Shown here in pieces: positions 1 through 12,509 of a DNA stretch of 64,000 nucleotides. The stretch comes from Arbacia lixula. Its lineage: Eukaryota > Echinodermata > Echinoidea > Arbacioida > Arbaciidae. The first letter of the stretch is position 1. Each line of letters opens with the position of its first letter. Location of the stretch: positions 35,992,297 through 36,056,296 of the forward strand of contig OZ022576.1 of the NCBI GenBank assembly GCA_963669155.1, given 5' to 3'. The position numbers were made by a program, and so were the translations under genes. The notes beneath the pieces are model-generated. The model saw only the letters and a program-made list of their open reading frames with translations. It made no database searches and had not been told where the DNA came from.

Positions 1-511
1 TAGTCTCCAAATGCAGCCGTGATGTCCCTCCCTGTGGCAAGGAACTCTCCTTGAATGGTCACTCTGGTTCCCCCTGCTGCTAGCCCCACCGTGGGACTAA
101 AACCTGTTATCACTGGGTCCTGTAATAATTTAGAACAAAATAGTCCATAGGCAATTTAGATCTCGTTCAATTCGCAAGAACAGCAATCAACAAAAGTGAA
201 ACTCATTAAATTACATGTATTAATTTAGAAAAAAAACAGTGGATAAAATATGAAAAAAAAACATATACTACCGTTGCCTAGGACATAGATTACCACAATT
301 TAAAGAAACCATGCTATTTTTTCTTCATGCAACACTTAGGTTTAATTAGGACAAAATACACCAAAAGAGGCGGTTTTTAAACATTTCTCATCATACCCTG
401 TACAGGAAGTTCTCTTGTGATTGCCCTGTCCGGTTCTCTGTCCCTGAATCCACAATGACGCTTACCGTCGCAGTTGCCACTGTTCCTGATCCGCTCGTAA
501 CACATTTTACG
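1..511 (-). CDS. Plexin 1 IPT exons at the window edge
   Basis: Exon 397-511 (115 nt, [20 protein letters not shown]) and exon 1-119, the start of an IPT domain ([20 protein letters not shown]), cut at base 1; base 1 corresponds to 37228 in copy 2. In exon 397-511 a GTAAGC donor-like site (464-465) exists inside the coding sequence that copy 2 lacks. Confidence 0.88.
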
Positions 512-3500
512 CTGAATGAGTAGAAAATAAGAGTTTCACACATAATACAATACAACAAAAAATGTCCTAAATTGCAAAGGTTGTCTTGTTTGAAGTATAA
601 ACAGTTAACCATGGGTTCATGACATGTCCTGATAGAGTGCACATCAGTTATAGATTCTTCTGCAGTCTTTTAACTCTTTTTGCGTTCACCTGTGAACCCC
701 CTGTGCGTTGCATTAATTTGCGTGTGCGCATATTCCAATTAACTCTTGTCGGAGTAGTAGCTTTCAAGGGCTATAACTTTTTATTAGATTGTCGTGAGGA
801 AAAATAGTGTATATATGAAATATAGAGAATTTCATGGGCTTTCCACCCATATGTATTTTGTCTGGCAGTTGAGGAGCTACTGTATCACAGGGCTTTACTT
901 GTGCGGAACATTTGAAAAAAAATGTCAATGTTTTCAGTAGTGCTAATGTAAATGATATGTTGGACTCTTCATTTGCTGTAAATTGCAGGGAAATTATTAC
1001 AGTTATTTTGCTAAGACCATGACCTTTCTGTTGATATCAAAATCAATAAGTTTTGAAAAGAAGAAAGTTCGATGCAGGAAGTGCATAGAAAAGCCTGTAT
1101 GGCCAAGAATTTGGCTTGATTAGGACTCTAGGAGCTCTTTGTGTTGATACAAAGAGATCGCCTACAATGCGTACATGTACACGCACCTACTAGGACCATT
1201 TCTATTGATATCAAAATCGATAAGTTTTGAAAAGAAGAAAGTTCGATAAAGGATGTGCTTAGAAAAGCCTGTATGGCCAAGAATTTGGCTTGGTTAGGAC
1301 TCTAGGAGCTCTTTGTGTTGGAATACAAAGAGATCGCCTACAATGCGTACATGTACACGCACCCACATTATCACAGTACAATAACAAGGAACTTGTGTGA
1401 TTTTCTTCTGTACTGTACTGTACTGTACAGGATGGAAAAATACCGAAACAAAATGATCAAAATTCTCCGAAATCTTCTATGTAACCCTATGCTGCAACGC
1501 GAACGAGCGGAAAGCCTATTACAGTGACGATCGCGAGCAATAGTACCGAACAGTGGTACGGTTCGCAGTACGCACATATTTCCATTTCCATTCACCTACG
1601 TGTGTTCTGTGCAAAATTGCGAACGAAACGTGTCCACGGTTGTGCATTGATGCGAACGAAACGTACAAAGAGTTAAAAGGTGCCTGTTCTCCCCTCATGC
1701 CTACACATATCAAAAAATAAAACTGCTACCGAAATATGCTGGGAGAATAACTATACCGTGCCATGTTAAGAACCTTTGGTTTAATGTTTGTACACAAGAC
1801 AACTTTAACAAGTTTTTCTGTACAGTTAAAGATTGAACTAATGTTAAGTAACTTTGTGAAATTGTAAAAATAACAAACAATTCCTGTCCAAACCTATTTA
1901 TCACTTTTCATTTTTTTGACGTTTCCTGCAAGCTATCAAGTTTGAAAGGTAATAATCAAGCAAAAGGTTGATACCATATTCGTAATCCTAGACGAGGTAT
2001 TGATTTTTAACGAGATACAGAAAATGTGACCAGTAAATCAAAGGTAACAAAGAGTATCACCTCTGTCCTGCTTGATAAGATGCTTCCATTGCAGTCAAAT
2101 CACACTTTAAGTCACCAACTGAAATCCGTATGACGTCAGGAAAAAAAACCCCGATGTTGGTTCCTGTGACCTCGACTACAGTATTGCCTTCGATCGGACC
2201 AGACTTCGGGTAGAACTGTTGAAGGATCATAATTTAAACACAAATCCCATGTGGAGTATTATGATTTAAAGGGTCTCTTCTATGTGTTTTCAAATTGTAT
2301 GTGTCTCCTAATACTACATCAAAAAAGGCACCAAACTAGTCAAATGTACTAGGTGAGCTAAAATGATTGGATGATTTTAGTAGTCTTAACTGAAGAAAAA
2401 GAATTCACCCACCCATGTTTTTCATTCGATATTTTACATCTTTATTGTGTCTAGACGTCAATGTAAGCTTCATACATCTATTTCGATACAAATTTTAAAC
2501 ATAAAAGAAGTCTATATGAAAATAAAATCTTGCTCACGTCAATAATCTCTGGTCCGTCACAAAGTTGCGTCTGATTCTGCCACAGGAAAGTGTTTGTCTG
2601 GCAGACGTCACTCTGTAAGACGTTACAGTCTGTCTCACACCAGCCACACTGTAGCATCGGTGGAGTCGCCTCTGGAGACAGACAACGACTGCAACTGCCG
2701 CTGTTTACGGAGCACTTGTACAGAGTCACTGCCAGGTGAAAATATGAAGTTTAAAATTCTTCAACTGAATTGAAACTAAAAAAGGCGTCAATTTGCCAAT
2801 TTGTTTACGATTCATAGAACAGTTCAAGTTTGTAACAACCATTGAAATGTACAAACACACACACACACACACACACCCACGTACTACACTACTTCATAAA
2901 GGAATTGGCTTTACTGGCCCTTCTTTTAATGAAAATATGAAGTAATCATGATGTGTAAATGCCGAGTGTAAAACAGACCTTGATCAGGCTAATAATTAGT
3001 TCGTCCATAAAAGTTACTATCGGAGAATACAAGAAGCCGTTCATACCATGCGTGTCCGTCAAGTCATCGATGCCATTGCCGTTCAGCCTAACATACACAC
3101 TCGCGTTGATGCGGAGAATATCTTCTTGGTAGTTGTACTGCAATGTCAAATGTGTGAAAAGGACACCCTGGTGAGGTAGATTTATCCAATTTTCAGAATC
3201 CGCACTCCTAAAACTACTGAAATACGTGGTTAATCAAAAGGAAATATATTTGTGACAATGCTAGCATACGTATCTGGGTCATGTGATCCGTTGACCTGTT
3301 CTTGTATGATATTCCTCATAAAAAAGAATGTCTCCTTATTTGCTTCACCGCCAACAAGTTATGTAAGAGGTCATCTCCTCCTACAGAGAAGATACAATCG
3401 TCATCCTTCAAATAGCATCTAAGTACACCATAGCACATAGTCTTAGAAAGTTCCTTACCAATCTCTCTGGACAAACAACGTAGGTGTCGCTGTAATTGAC

Positions 3501-6500
3501 GCTCTGTACTGCAACGTCACTCCCTTCCACGTGGATGATGCACTCGTAGGTTTGTACCTGGACAAAGGAGAATGGAACAAGAAACGGGAAAAACATATTA
3601 CTACATTTGTAATCGATTTAGATATTAATTTCGAATGCTGAAATGTGTACGAATGCAGAATTTCAAGTAATTATTTGTTTGATAAGCATGTAAGAATTCA
3701 TAATAAAGGAATATATCTACGTCCTATATCATGTGGTTCTTATGATCGCATTCCATTTTGTTTCTTATATCATGCAATTATGCATCGTATTTGTCAAGCT
3801 TGCCTGATTTGTAGGTAGATTCTTTGCCAGTACGGTGTAGGCTGATGGAACATTGACTGATAGAAGAAGCTCCTCGGCAGTCCCCAGCAGCTGCGGGCAG
3901 TATTCTTGTCCTCTGTTCTCAGAACCGAGTGGATTCTGTGGATATGAACATAGAAATATACACACGTGAATGAATTTAGATACTCATCTGCTAGAAATAG
4001 TCGATTCATATTTTAGTGTCCTAGTAGGCTAATCATTTCATTCAAGGGTGCGTAAATATTGCTGAAGAAAGGAACGGTGGATTTTGAGCTGCTCGTTGTG
4101 AATTGTGACATAAGTACGTGTTTATATTATAACTTTTAACAACGGAAAAACAAATCCCGAGGATTAAGCAGAAAGGTTGAGACAAATCACAATGCTACCA
4201 GCTGCTCCATTTAAAGGAATAAGCAGAGGCCAGAAGAGGTCAGCGGCGACTTACATTGGCTCCTATCACGATGGTGTCTCCTGCCTGGCACAATGTGTTG
4301 TCATGGGTACATTGGTTGTCTTGGACACACCAATCACAGGGCCACGGACTCTTCACACATACGGAGCATCTGGATATTAAGGAACAAATCAATATCTGAA
4401 TAAATATCATTGATCTAATGTTCGATGTATATCTATTGTATGACTGGATAATCCATTTTATGATGATCCACTTTATTATCCTTGACATATACATGTAACG
4501 TTAACTCACGACTCAATGAGGCTACAGTCGAAGAAGGTGAACTGAGTGATGACAAAGCTGAGGTCAGTCTCGGTTGCAATGATGGAAAGGGGAACACTGA
4601 CAGAGCTGGCTGCAATAAGACGAAAATGAAATATATTTGAATGATGCAGTAAATACATATTCCTTTCAAAATTAGACTAAATCACTGTGCTTCTTTACAC
4701 TAAGGGTTAACAAGAACTTTTTACACTTTTGAGAAATGATTACAACTCGAATGAATCTGAAATTGACACAGCATAAAGTCACATAATGTCACTTATTTGG
4801 GAGCAGGTTTTGTGACATTTCATAAATTACTTTTTTATATGTTAACAATCCTGTGAATATCTAATGAGATTTTAATTTTTGCACAAATTTGCAATCTATG
4901 CCATCTCAGGTGCCATAGTAACGTATGAATTGGAGGGAACCATTGAAACTGATGGAAATACTGCTCACCTCCTGGTGATATATATGGTAGTTCGCTCGTT
5001 GGGGGCGTCAGACATGTGACGTAATCATTGTTAGTTGTCGCAGACACGGTGTAAGAATCGAAGGAACATCGGTACTGGTTGCTACCACTGAGAGACGGAA
5101 GCTGCTGTACAGTGATGGTGACCTGTGGTGGATATGCCGTTTATTGAATTCAAAGCACACTGAATTCACATGCGTGCTTCGTACATGATGTGTAGGATAC
5201 AGGCACAACCGCTTCCTTTTTATATCAGTTCTACACGAAACTACTAAAACTTAGACTTCAGTCGTTTCTTTTGTGTTATTAAGTCGTGCCGAGGTGCACA
5301 CTCTCTCATATAATGTTAACTAATATAATCTTTGTCAGTATTAGAAGTAGTAATAGAAGTAACAATACAATTTATTGATCAATCTGTTTGTAAATAAGCA
5401 AGCAAAAAGAAGACCACGTGATGCTTGGACCTGTATCTGCTGTTAGCCTACCAGTGACATCATCCACCAGGCTAACCGTTTGACTTGTGATAATGGACTT
5501 ATGACTCAGTTCATAAGTTGCCATGGTTACCTATTGAGAAATTACGATCTTGAAGAGGAGCTTTTCGAATCGAATGTATCTGCAAATCGATAATGGACAT
5601 GATGGAGATTAGTGTTAATTGGCCTAATGCTGATTTACACTCAAATTGTATGCAATTTCGAAAGCTTAAACGTACTTGAACGAATGATATTTGCTAACAG
5701 GTTGTCTCACTGGCAAGACGACACGCATACCGTTCTCATAACGAATTTTCTAATCGAATGTACCTTAGTGCGTGTTTTTTGTTGTTGTAAAATTCCAATT
5801 TACACTGCATGCAATTATTTTGCATGCAATTCCGAAAGCTTGAGGGTATTTGACATTCAAAACGCAAAGTTCACAAAGTAAAGCACTGACTTGCTGTTCG
5901 GTCTCCTCATATGGTATTTCGTTTCCTGGTTGAACATCTGAGATGCCGACACACTGCAAGGCGTTGTAGGGCAGCCAACGGGTAGACTCACTGGCTAGAG
6001 GACACTCCTCATACCGTGTGCACCTTGAGTAGGAAGAAAGGAAAGTCCAAGAGCATTATACGTGACTGATTTCTCATTTAAAAGTGATTAAGGCTATTAT
6101 TAACGTGCCCTCAGTGTACCAATGAAAAATCATTGATCACAGTTAGGGTGCAAATGTTCATCGATTGCCAATTTGACCACACATCAAATGCAATTGAACT
6201 CGCTTTACTAGCTTTCTGGTAATAATAATTGTTAACGGCCAAGACAGTGTAAATAAAAATTATATTTCAACATAAAGAATGAAAAAGCCTACCTCGCCTC
6301 TAGTGTACACCAGCCACAGTACGGATCCCCGTCATTCTCGCCATTATCACCAATACACTCACCACACGTCTGGTACTGACCACAGTTCACCAAGGATAAC
6401 TTCACCACCTGTAAGAGAGGAAGGTGTCCCGACATTGTCAAACTAAGCCGACACGGATAAAACTTTGTCATCAGGTTCATAATATGTACCTATGCAAAAT

Positions 6501-9500
6501 AGAAGCATAATCACTCTAGAACATCAATGTAAATCTTCTCATTCCAGTCTGTCGAATCTGAATTCAGTGAATTCTTGCATATTGCACCGCCCTGGTAGGC
6601 CTCCGACGATTTAAGTACGAGCCATGTGATAGAGAAAAAACGTAATGGGATGAATGCAATTTTGTAATAGCAATTCGTGTGAAGCATTTCAACACTAATT
6701 TGCCTGTGCAGTTAAGCCGACGTTAGTGACAATATAAATTGTACTCCGCATACACGATGTGGATCATAGGGCAATGTGCCACGTACCTGTGATCCGTTAT
6801 CATCACTTGTTGCAAGGGTGAGTCGTTCATTCTCTTCATCGAGGAACATGTCGCGTAGAACAGACCCTCCTCCGAGGGGTACCGTTTCGTACTCAGAGGC
6901 AAATGAGGCGTGTACAATGTGAATCTAAGAAAACGAATGTAATAACATACTGATACCGTGACAAAACTATTTCGAAACAAGGGGAAACCTATATAGGATG
7001 ACTTCCCACTCACATTCAATTCAAGTTTATTTCGCATGAAAACCTCACATTCAATCAAGAATTACAATGACAATAACATGCGAGGTCTAACCGAGAAGGT
7101 GCAATTGTGAGGGCCGGTTAACCCCATTAAACATACATAATTACAAAGAGGAGACAAAAGCAAAAACAAAAATAAAAAGAAAGATAAGAATTACATGTAC
7201 ACTTGAATGACATGATAAATAAAAAAAAGTGAAACGTGACAATATTAGCAATGATCAAAAATATTTTGTATTTTTATCGTTAGTACTAAAAGAGTGTGTT
7301 GTTTATAGTTCTCTTAACCAAATACAAATAATGTGACACGTGATCATGTTAATCCTTGTTTGTATCAAATAAGCTGTCTATGACTGAGCGTTTGAATGAA
7401 TCATATAATGGCAGACTTATAATGTGTCCGGAATGAAATTCTACACTTTAGGACCACGTTATATAATAGATGGTGATTAAAATGAGCATGTTACTCCCCG
7501 TAAAAAGTATTCCTTAGCATTACGCTTCAGCTTCCGCTGATGGACTCCTTATTTGTCACTACGTGCTTGTTATGCATTTAATTAGGACAAGCGAACACGA
7601 AATGTGATAATTTTCGAGATGAAAATACTAGTTTTGTAGCGGTTTGGCACATTTGCCATCTTAGTTTTCTGAAAGGAAAATATTTTAAAGTAACGTTTCC
7701 AATAATGGAATATCATGCGGAAATCGAAACTTTCGTACTGCAACTTTTTGTAACAATATTCTTCTATTTAATTTTATATATGCATTGTAGGTATTACACG
7801 TCACAACTGCGCAAGCACATCGGGCGAGGATATATCCCCAAATCCTTCTGCGCATCCTACTTCGTTTATATGTCAAATCAAGGCAAAAATCATCCAGAGA
7901 TGGAATCAAAGAGAAACTCTTTGTAAAGAATTCTCTTGTGACAAGAAGAAGAGTACAATGAATCTGCATTAATTAAACGGCTAATGGTACTCTACGCAGG
8001 GAAGTGTTATAGGAAGGAGTAGAAACTCGAGCATAATACATTCAAACATCTGTATGGGTTCTAAAGCGTGCTCATGAATGTCAAAAGAATTCCATAATCA
8101 TGACAATGCTTTGATGTTCCATGTGCCGAGCCGACATTTACCTGATGTCAACTTGAAAAGAAATTTCTTTAATTTCCCATTTGTCTGTAGACGTTTTGTT
8201 TTTGACAAATTCGTTTGCAAACTATAAAGAAGTTAACGGCAGATAATGACAGATCCTAATACTCTGCTTTTGTTCCGAAAAGTATGGAGGAATCATTAAA
8301 AATCGGACATATAAGCTATTTGTATTAATTACAAAATTGACCAATTTCTTCACTTTCCGACAACTTGTGCATTTGGGAGATTCAACCACCCTCAAAATGA
8401 TATATTAAGCTGTGTGTTATTATTAACGGCGTTTGTGTGTGTTTGCGTGAAGCAGAGATATTTTACTTGAAAAACTTGTTTATTTGCGTTTGCTGATACC
8501 TGTTGTGCTCATGGAAGTATTAATGTCATTAACAGAACTGGATAAGCGAAATGAGACTGTACATTTCTTTTGTTCTCTCTGAGAAACCGTTGCCACACAA
8601 TCATGTTCATAATTGTTCAAACACCTGAACAGCACCTGTTGAGAACACCATAACTTTTCCGCGGCTTGGCACATGGGTTCAAAGAAAGAAAGTTGCTTCC
8701 TATCCTTCCACAACACATCCCTGCTCCACGTAAGTATAAGCAAAAGTGTGGAATAACACTCCGTGTAAAAAAAATGAACACGAAATTAGCCAGTTGAAAC
8801 GTGTTTATCTGGAAAATATTTGGCGCAGAGGTAGCTTGAACAAGTATAAATCCGTAAAAACTGTTTTTCTAATTGTATTTTCTTATCCTCATTCAGTCTA
8901 TATGATTTTAATTAATTTCCCGAATGAGATTGTAATCATACAGATACGGCAAAATCATGTTCGTATACATTATGAATATTGCAAGAGAGTATATCTTTAA
9001 GTATGTTTATCATGGCTGCAATTCCGACTGATTTTGAATGATATCATATTGATATGTTCATAACATGATAAGGTTTCATTAAGTGAAATGCAGAGGAAAT
9101 TAACTGTGAAGAACACTCTTCTACATCTGTCCGTTAACAACATCGATAGGTGAATATTTTGCAATTTTGATGGGCTCTCTTTTATAATGAACAAATCTTT
9201 TTTTGAACAGTAATGAACATTTATCAGCGTTTAACCAATCAGTTATATCTAATAATTATTTGCTTACTACGGCAACAGTCTCTGGGAGATTGCTTAAATG
9301 GATGAAGTTTAATGGTATTATCAGCAAGTTTATTAAGAAATACGTTGGTCTAAATAAAATTAGACGAAGCAGACGCATATATACTCCTCTCACATATATA
9401 CGCATATATACGCATATATACGCATATATACGCATACTCCTCTCCAAATATTCATCATAATAGCTTTTGAGGTACACTTAAGTGTTTCTGTCCTTTTATG

Positions 9501-12500
9501 ACAGGGTAAGGAGGTATAGTACGATATAAGGGCACGATTAACATTTTTTATTTCTTATTTTATTTGTTTTTATTTCTGTCGATTAAACGAAATCATGAAT
9601 GTTTTATTTCAAGCCATGTTTAACGAAACGAATTTATTAACTACTAAGTTATTCTAGGGACTCTGCGCTTCAAACATTTATGTTTATGCTTTGTTCCTAC
9701 TATGTATTCTATTTTGATGTAATACCCTGTTCTTGTCAATGTGATTGTTTATTATGCATGGTGAAAATAAATAAACAAACAAACAAATATATGAAATTCA
9801 ATTTGAAGAAAATAGGCAACTTAACCACAAAAAAGGAACCGTTTAAGCGCGGGTCAAAATCGTGACAAACATAAACAGACTGGAAATGCAAATGCAAATA
9901 TATCGCGTGGATGTATGCTACGTTTCATATATCCTTTGTTTGGATAAAATTGTTTTCACCATGATTATAATGATTGCAAAAGTGCTTGCAAATTAAGTCA
10001 AGAGGTAGGTATGAAAAACAACTGTGTTCTTAAACATTTTGTGATAAGTGTCACAATAATGCTCAGTTTGCCCTTAGTTGGCATATTTATCAGTGATGTT
10101 ATTGTTTTTAAACAATTTTTACAGCCGAGATAAAGGTATTGTATTTTTTTTTATTTGTTTAGGAAAGGTTTTTGATTCATATCAAACTTAAAGTAGTATC
10201 ATTAACAAATATGGTGTTAAAATGCCTAGTGTTTAAGTAAACGTATTTGTCAATGTTTTACCTTGTAAAGATCACCATCCTGTGTCCCGACTACAGCAAC
10301 CGTGTGTTCCCTGCCTCGTGCGGTGATGATCGAGGTTACCATGGTAGCGGGAAGAGAGAGGAGGGGGGTTCCCTGAACGGGTGTCACACCAGCAGCGTAC
10401 CTATACAGATATGAGCCACCCCCACCGAAATCCACAAAGGCTGTACATAGGTAGACATCATCTGGTGGTAGGTATTCACGCCAGATTCCCACCTATGAAA
10501 GAGGGCAATTGCCAGGTCTGAATGGTAACGTAATTAACATGATTGACTGATTAGCATCGCTTGTCACACCGTCACAGATTGTTGCTTATCTTGAGAGTGT
10601 TGATGATAGAGTTAACAATACTGAAGCAGGCAGTCATTTATAACAGAATTGAACTGATGACATTTTCATTTCTTTGTTCTTTACGAGTGAGGAAGGGAGA
10701 GGAAAACTTTTGCCACCCACATCCAGAAATGCTGCACACTGGTAGCAATGAAATGATTAATCACTATGCCAGGATGCTGACCATAAAACGAAGAAAACCG
10801 AATAAACTATCAGCTATTTTCATGTTCTATCCCAACCGAAGTAAAGTTTACAACTCGTTACGACTCTGAAAGTAAAATGCACAAGTGATGCTCAGTACAT
10901 AGCTATAGTAGGCATACATACCATGTTACATGCAGTACGATCTAAGTTATCGATTGGTACTCCGGAGTCGTCCCCATATCTGATGCAGCCGAGCACGGCA
11001 GTCTGAAAGATGGATATCACTCACCCTTCATACTCAGACCATACCAGAAATAAAACACCATCACAGCATACGTAAATATATAGGCCTACATATCTACAAT
11101 GTCACAGTGCCCGTAAAGGTAGTCAATTGGTAGGCTTACTCCAGAGTCGTCCTCGTCTTTGATGCAGCCGAGCATGGCGGTCTTAAAGCTTTGCTGGATA
11201 TCACTCATCTTATAGAGACACAGAACCATGCCAAAAAAGTATGAATATCACATAAGTGAATACTTGCAATATCACAGTCAGCACCATCCAGGTAGTCGAT
11301 TGGTACCTCAGAGGAGTCCCTAATGCAGCAGAGCACGGCTGTTTGGAAGCTTTGCTGGATGTCACTCAACGTCTACAGACTCAGAGCCATACCAGAAATA
11401 AAACACCATCAGAGTCTCAGTAAATATACGCCTACATACTAACAATTTCACATCGCCCATTCAGGTAGTCGATAGGTTCTCCAGACTAAAACACAAATAG
11501 AACCTAAGTAAATACTTACATGGTCACAACTCCCCTCCAGGTAGTCGATAGGTACACCAGAGTCGTCGCCGTCTCTGATGCAGCCTAGCACGGCTGTTTG
11601 GAAGCTTTGCTGGATGTCACTCATCCTATAGAGACACAGAGCAGACTCTGCTGGACCTGCCCCGTCTCCAAACACAGCGTACAGGACGCCATCGGTGTTG
11701 TTGATACCCAATGAGTCAGCTAGCTGAGATCCTGCTGGACCAATCTGAGCTGCCTGGATCATGGTGTGAGACCCACACTGGAGTTCTATCTCAGAGTATG
11801 ATTCAAGGCTATCATCTAGTGAATTCGGGCATAACCGACCTATGTATACTGCACTGTTTCTGTTGATGAAATAGTAGAGAAAATCCATAAAGAACACCAC
11901 TTTGATGATTACTTGTTCAGGTGTCCATCCATGTATACCCTGAATGAATTGTAATTGTGAGACGTCACGTTTCGATACAACCGCATAATCTTTACCTTCT
12001 CCTGTAAACAAGTACAGCGCATTGTTCAGCATACCAGTAGAAAGATCGGCACCCGGAACCACCACTCCTACAGTAAGTGCATCTCCTGTGGCAACAACGC
12101 GGTGACTCTCACTGTCATCGTAACGTGTTACATTAGCCGAGATATCCTCCAAGCTCCTCGTCTCGCAATAGCCGTCACAGCCCCCACACGTGATGAGTCT
12201 ATTCTCAGGTGATGGGACAACAAGAAGAAGCTTGTTATCATTGAAGTTGTCTTCATCGTCCCTAGTAATAGTGCATGGTCCTAGAGTCACAGTCTGTTTG
12301 AGAGTGAGGTCCGAACTAAGCTGATAGAGTCTTTCCCGAGCTCCAATGTAGACATCCCCTGTGACATTATTGATGGCGAGGTGGTTGAAGGGTAGGGAAA
12401 GGTTGGGACTGGTGAAGGAGGACACCAGGTATGAGGAGAGGGGAGCAGACTCGGTGAAGTGAGCGAGATGCAAAATAGTAGCAATGAGAACCAAGATTGA

Positions 12501-12509
12501 CAAGGTCAT
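1..12509 (-). CDS. Plexin, 5' half of copy 1 (cut by the left window edge)
   Basis: Sixteen exons of a second plexin, paralogous to the gene at 24689-51056 with the same phases throughout. It starts at 12509 (aagATG) with signal peptide [20 protein letters not shown]. An in-frame ATG at 12542 is possible, but copy 2 has a stop between the two positions, so the downstream one is preferred. Coverage reaches the start of the second IPT domain (exon 1-119, truncated by the window). All exons are open with intact splice sites, so the gene looks functional. Relative to copy 2 the introns carry a 999-bp TTAA-flanked insert and a 2.8-kb longer intron 10261-6925, and lack the LTR element. Confidence 0.92.
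674..1672. mobile_element. Non-autonomous TTAA-flanked DNA element in a plexin 1 intron
   Basis: A 999-bp insert present in copy 1 and absent from the aligned copy 2 intron (about 37898-37905). It is flanked by TTAA at 670-673 and 1673-1676; removing the insert plus one TTAA restores the copy 2 sequence exactly at the junction. Ends are inverted repeats starting CTCTTT (CTCTTTTTGCGTT against CTCTTTGTACGTT). TTAA duplication is typical of piggyBac-type transposition, but no transposase is present and the ends are not a known piggyBac consensus. It contains an internal direct repeat of ~178 bp. Confidence 0.75.
1012..1367. repeat. Internal ~178-bp tandem duplication inside the TTAA element
   Basis: 1012-1187 and 1191-1367 share long identical runs, for example AAGTTTTGAAAAGAAGAAAG and GCCTACAATGCGTACATGTA. 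Confidence 0.88.
2061..3557 (-). CDS. Plexin 1 linker, PSI3 and first IPT exons
   Basis: Exons 3459-3557 ([20 protein letters not shown]), 3047-3137 ([17 protein letters not shown]), 2538-2728 (PSI3, [16 protein letters not shown] with QCGWCETDC) and 2061-2215 ([23 protein letters not shown]). The acceptor of the last exon is gatccttcaacag: this is the uninterrupted version of the site where copy 2 carries the LTR element. Confidence 0.9.
2851..2880. repeat. (CA)n microsatellite
   Basis: In a plexin 1 intron; the partner at 44004-44022 in copy 2 is shorter and interrupted. Confidence 0.9.
3804..6408 (-). CDS. Plexin 1 PSI1, linker and PSI2 exons
   Basis: Exons 6293-6408, 5891-6023, 5477-5530, 4969-5122, 4510-4609, 4255-4369 and 3804-3935, each the same length as in copy 2 (116, 133, 54, 154, 100, 115, 132 nt). 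PSI1 is [16 protein letters not shown] then [14 protein letters not shown]2 is [20 protein letters not shown]. The 3804-3935 exon ends CAG|gcaagc, a good GC-type donor. Confidence 0.9.
6787..12509 (-). CDS. Plexin 1 sema-domain exons
   Basis: Exon 1 11520-12509 (990 nt, 330 codons), exon 10262-10492 (231 nt) and exon 6787-6924 (138 nt), all phase 0. Residues 1-127 and 236-330 are nearly the same as in copy 2, but about residues 128-235 (DNA 11804-12125) are heavily diverged, as is the start of the 10262-10492 exon (WREYLPPDDVYLCTAFVDFG versus [19 protein letters not shown]). Cysteines CGGCDGYC and LQCGSH are kept. Confidence 0.9.
9385..9435. repeat. Tandem repeat of CGCATATATA
   Basis: About five perfect or near-perfect 10-bp units. 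Confidence 0.9.
9600..9790 (+). mobile_element. Possible 3' end of a LINE in the expanded plexin 1 intron
   Basis: An AT-rich 3'-UTR-like stretch ending AAATAAATAAACAAACAAAC, a tail typical of non-LTR retrotransposons. No coding domain was recognised upstream, so at most a truncated remnant. Confidence 0.3.
10922..11485 (-). CDS. Decaying tandem cassette exons after sema exon 1 (plexin 1)
   Basis: Four duplicates of the 3' end of exon 1. Unit b 11444-11485: only 42 nt remain (SGEPIDYLNGRCEI), acceptor ttttag, donor gttagt, 34 nt from exon 1. Unit c 11268-11372: 105 nt, open ([19 protein letters not shown]), original acceptor lost but gtctgtag present, donor gcaagt (GC). Unit d about 11104-11237: open frame but no AG at its start and a weak donor gtagat. 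Unit e 10922-11002: 81 nt, acceptor ctttcag, donor gtatgt, phase 0-0, open ([20 protein letters not shown]). Array membership is certain from repeated PIDYL/PIDNL and SDIQ motifs; use as exons is uncertain. Confidence 0.5.

Larger units (their letters stand above)
6925..10261. other. Expanded intron of plexin 1
   Basis: 3337 bp against 537 bp in copy 2 (48363-48899), with no alignment between the two. Contains a 10-bp tandem repeat near 9385-9435 and the possible LINE tail at 9600-9790. No coding domain or RNA gene was recognised; the short open frames lack support. Confidence 0.7.

Noticed and set aside
8480-8743. 87-codon frame in the expanded plexin 1 intron
   Set aside because: No recognisable domain, no paralog to compare.
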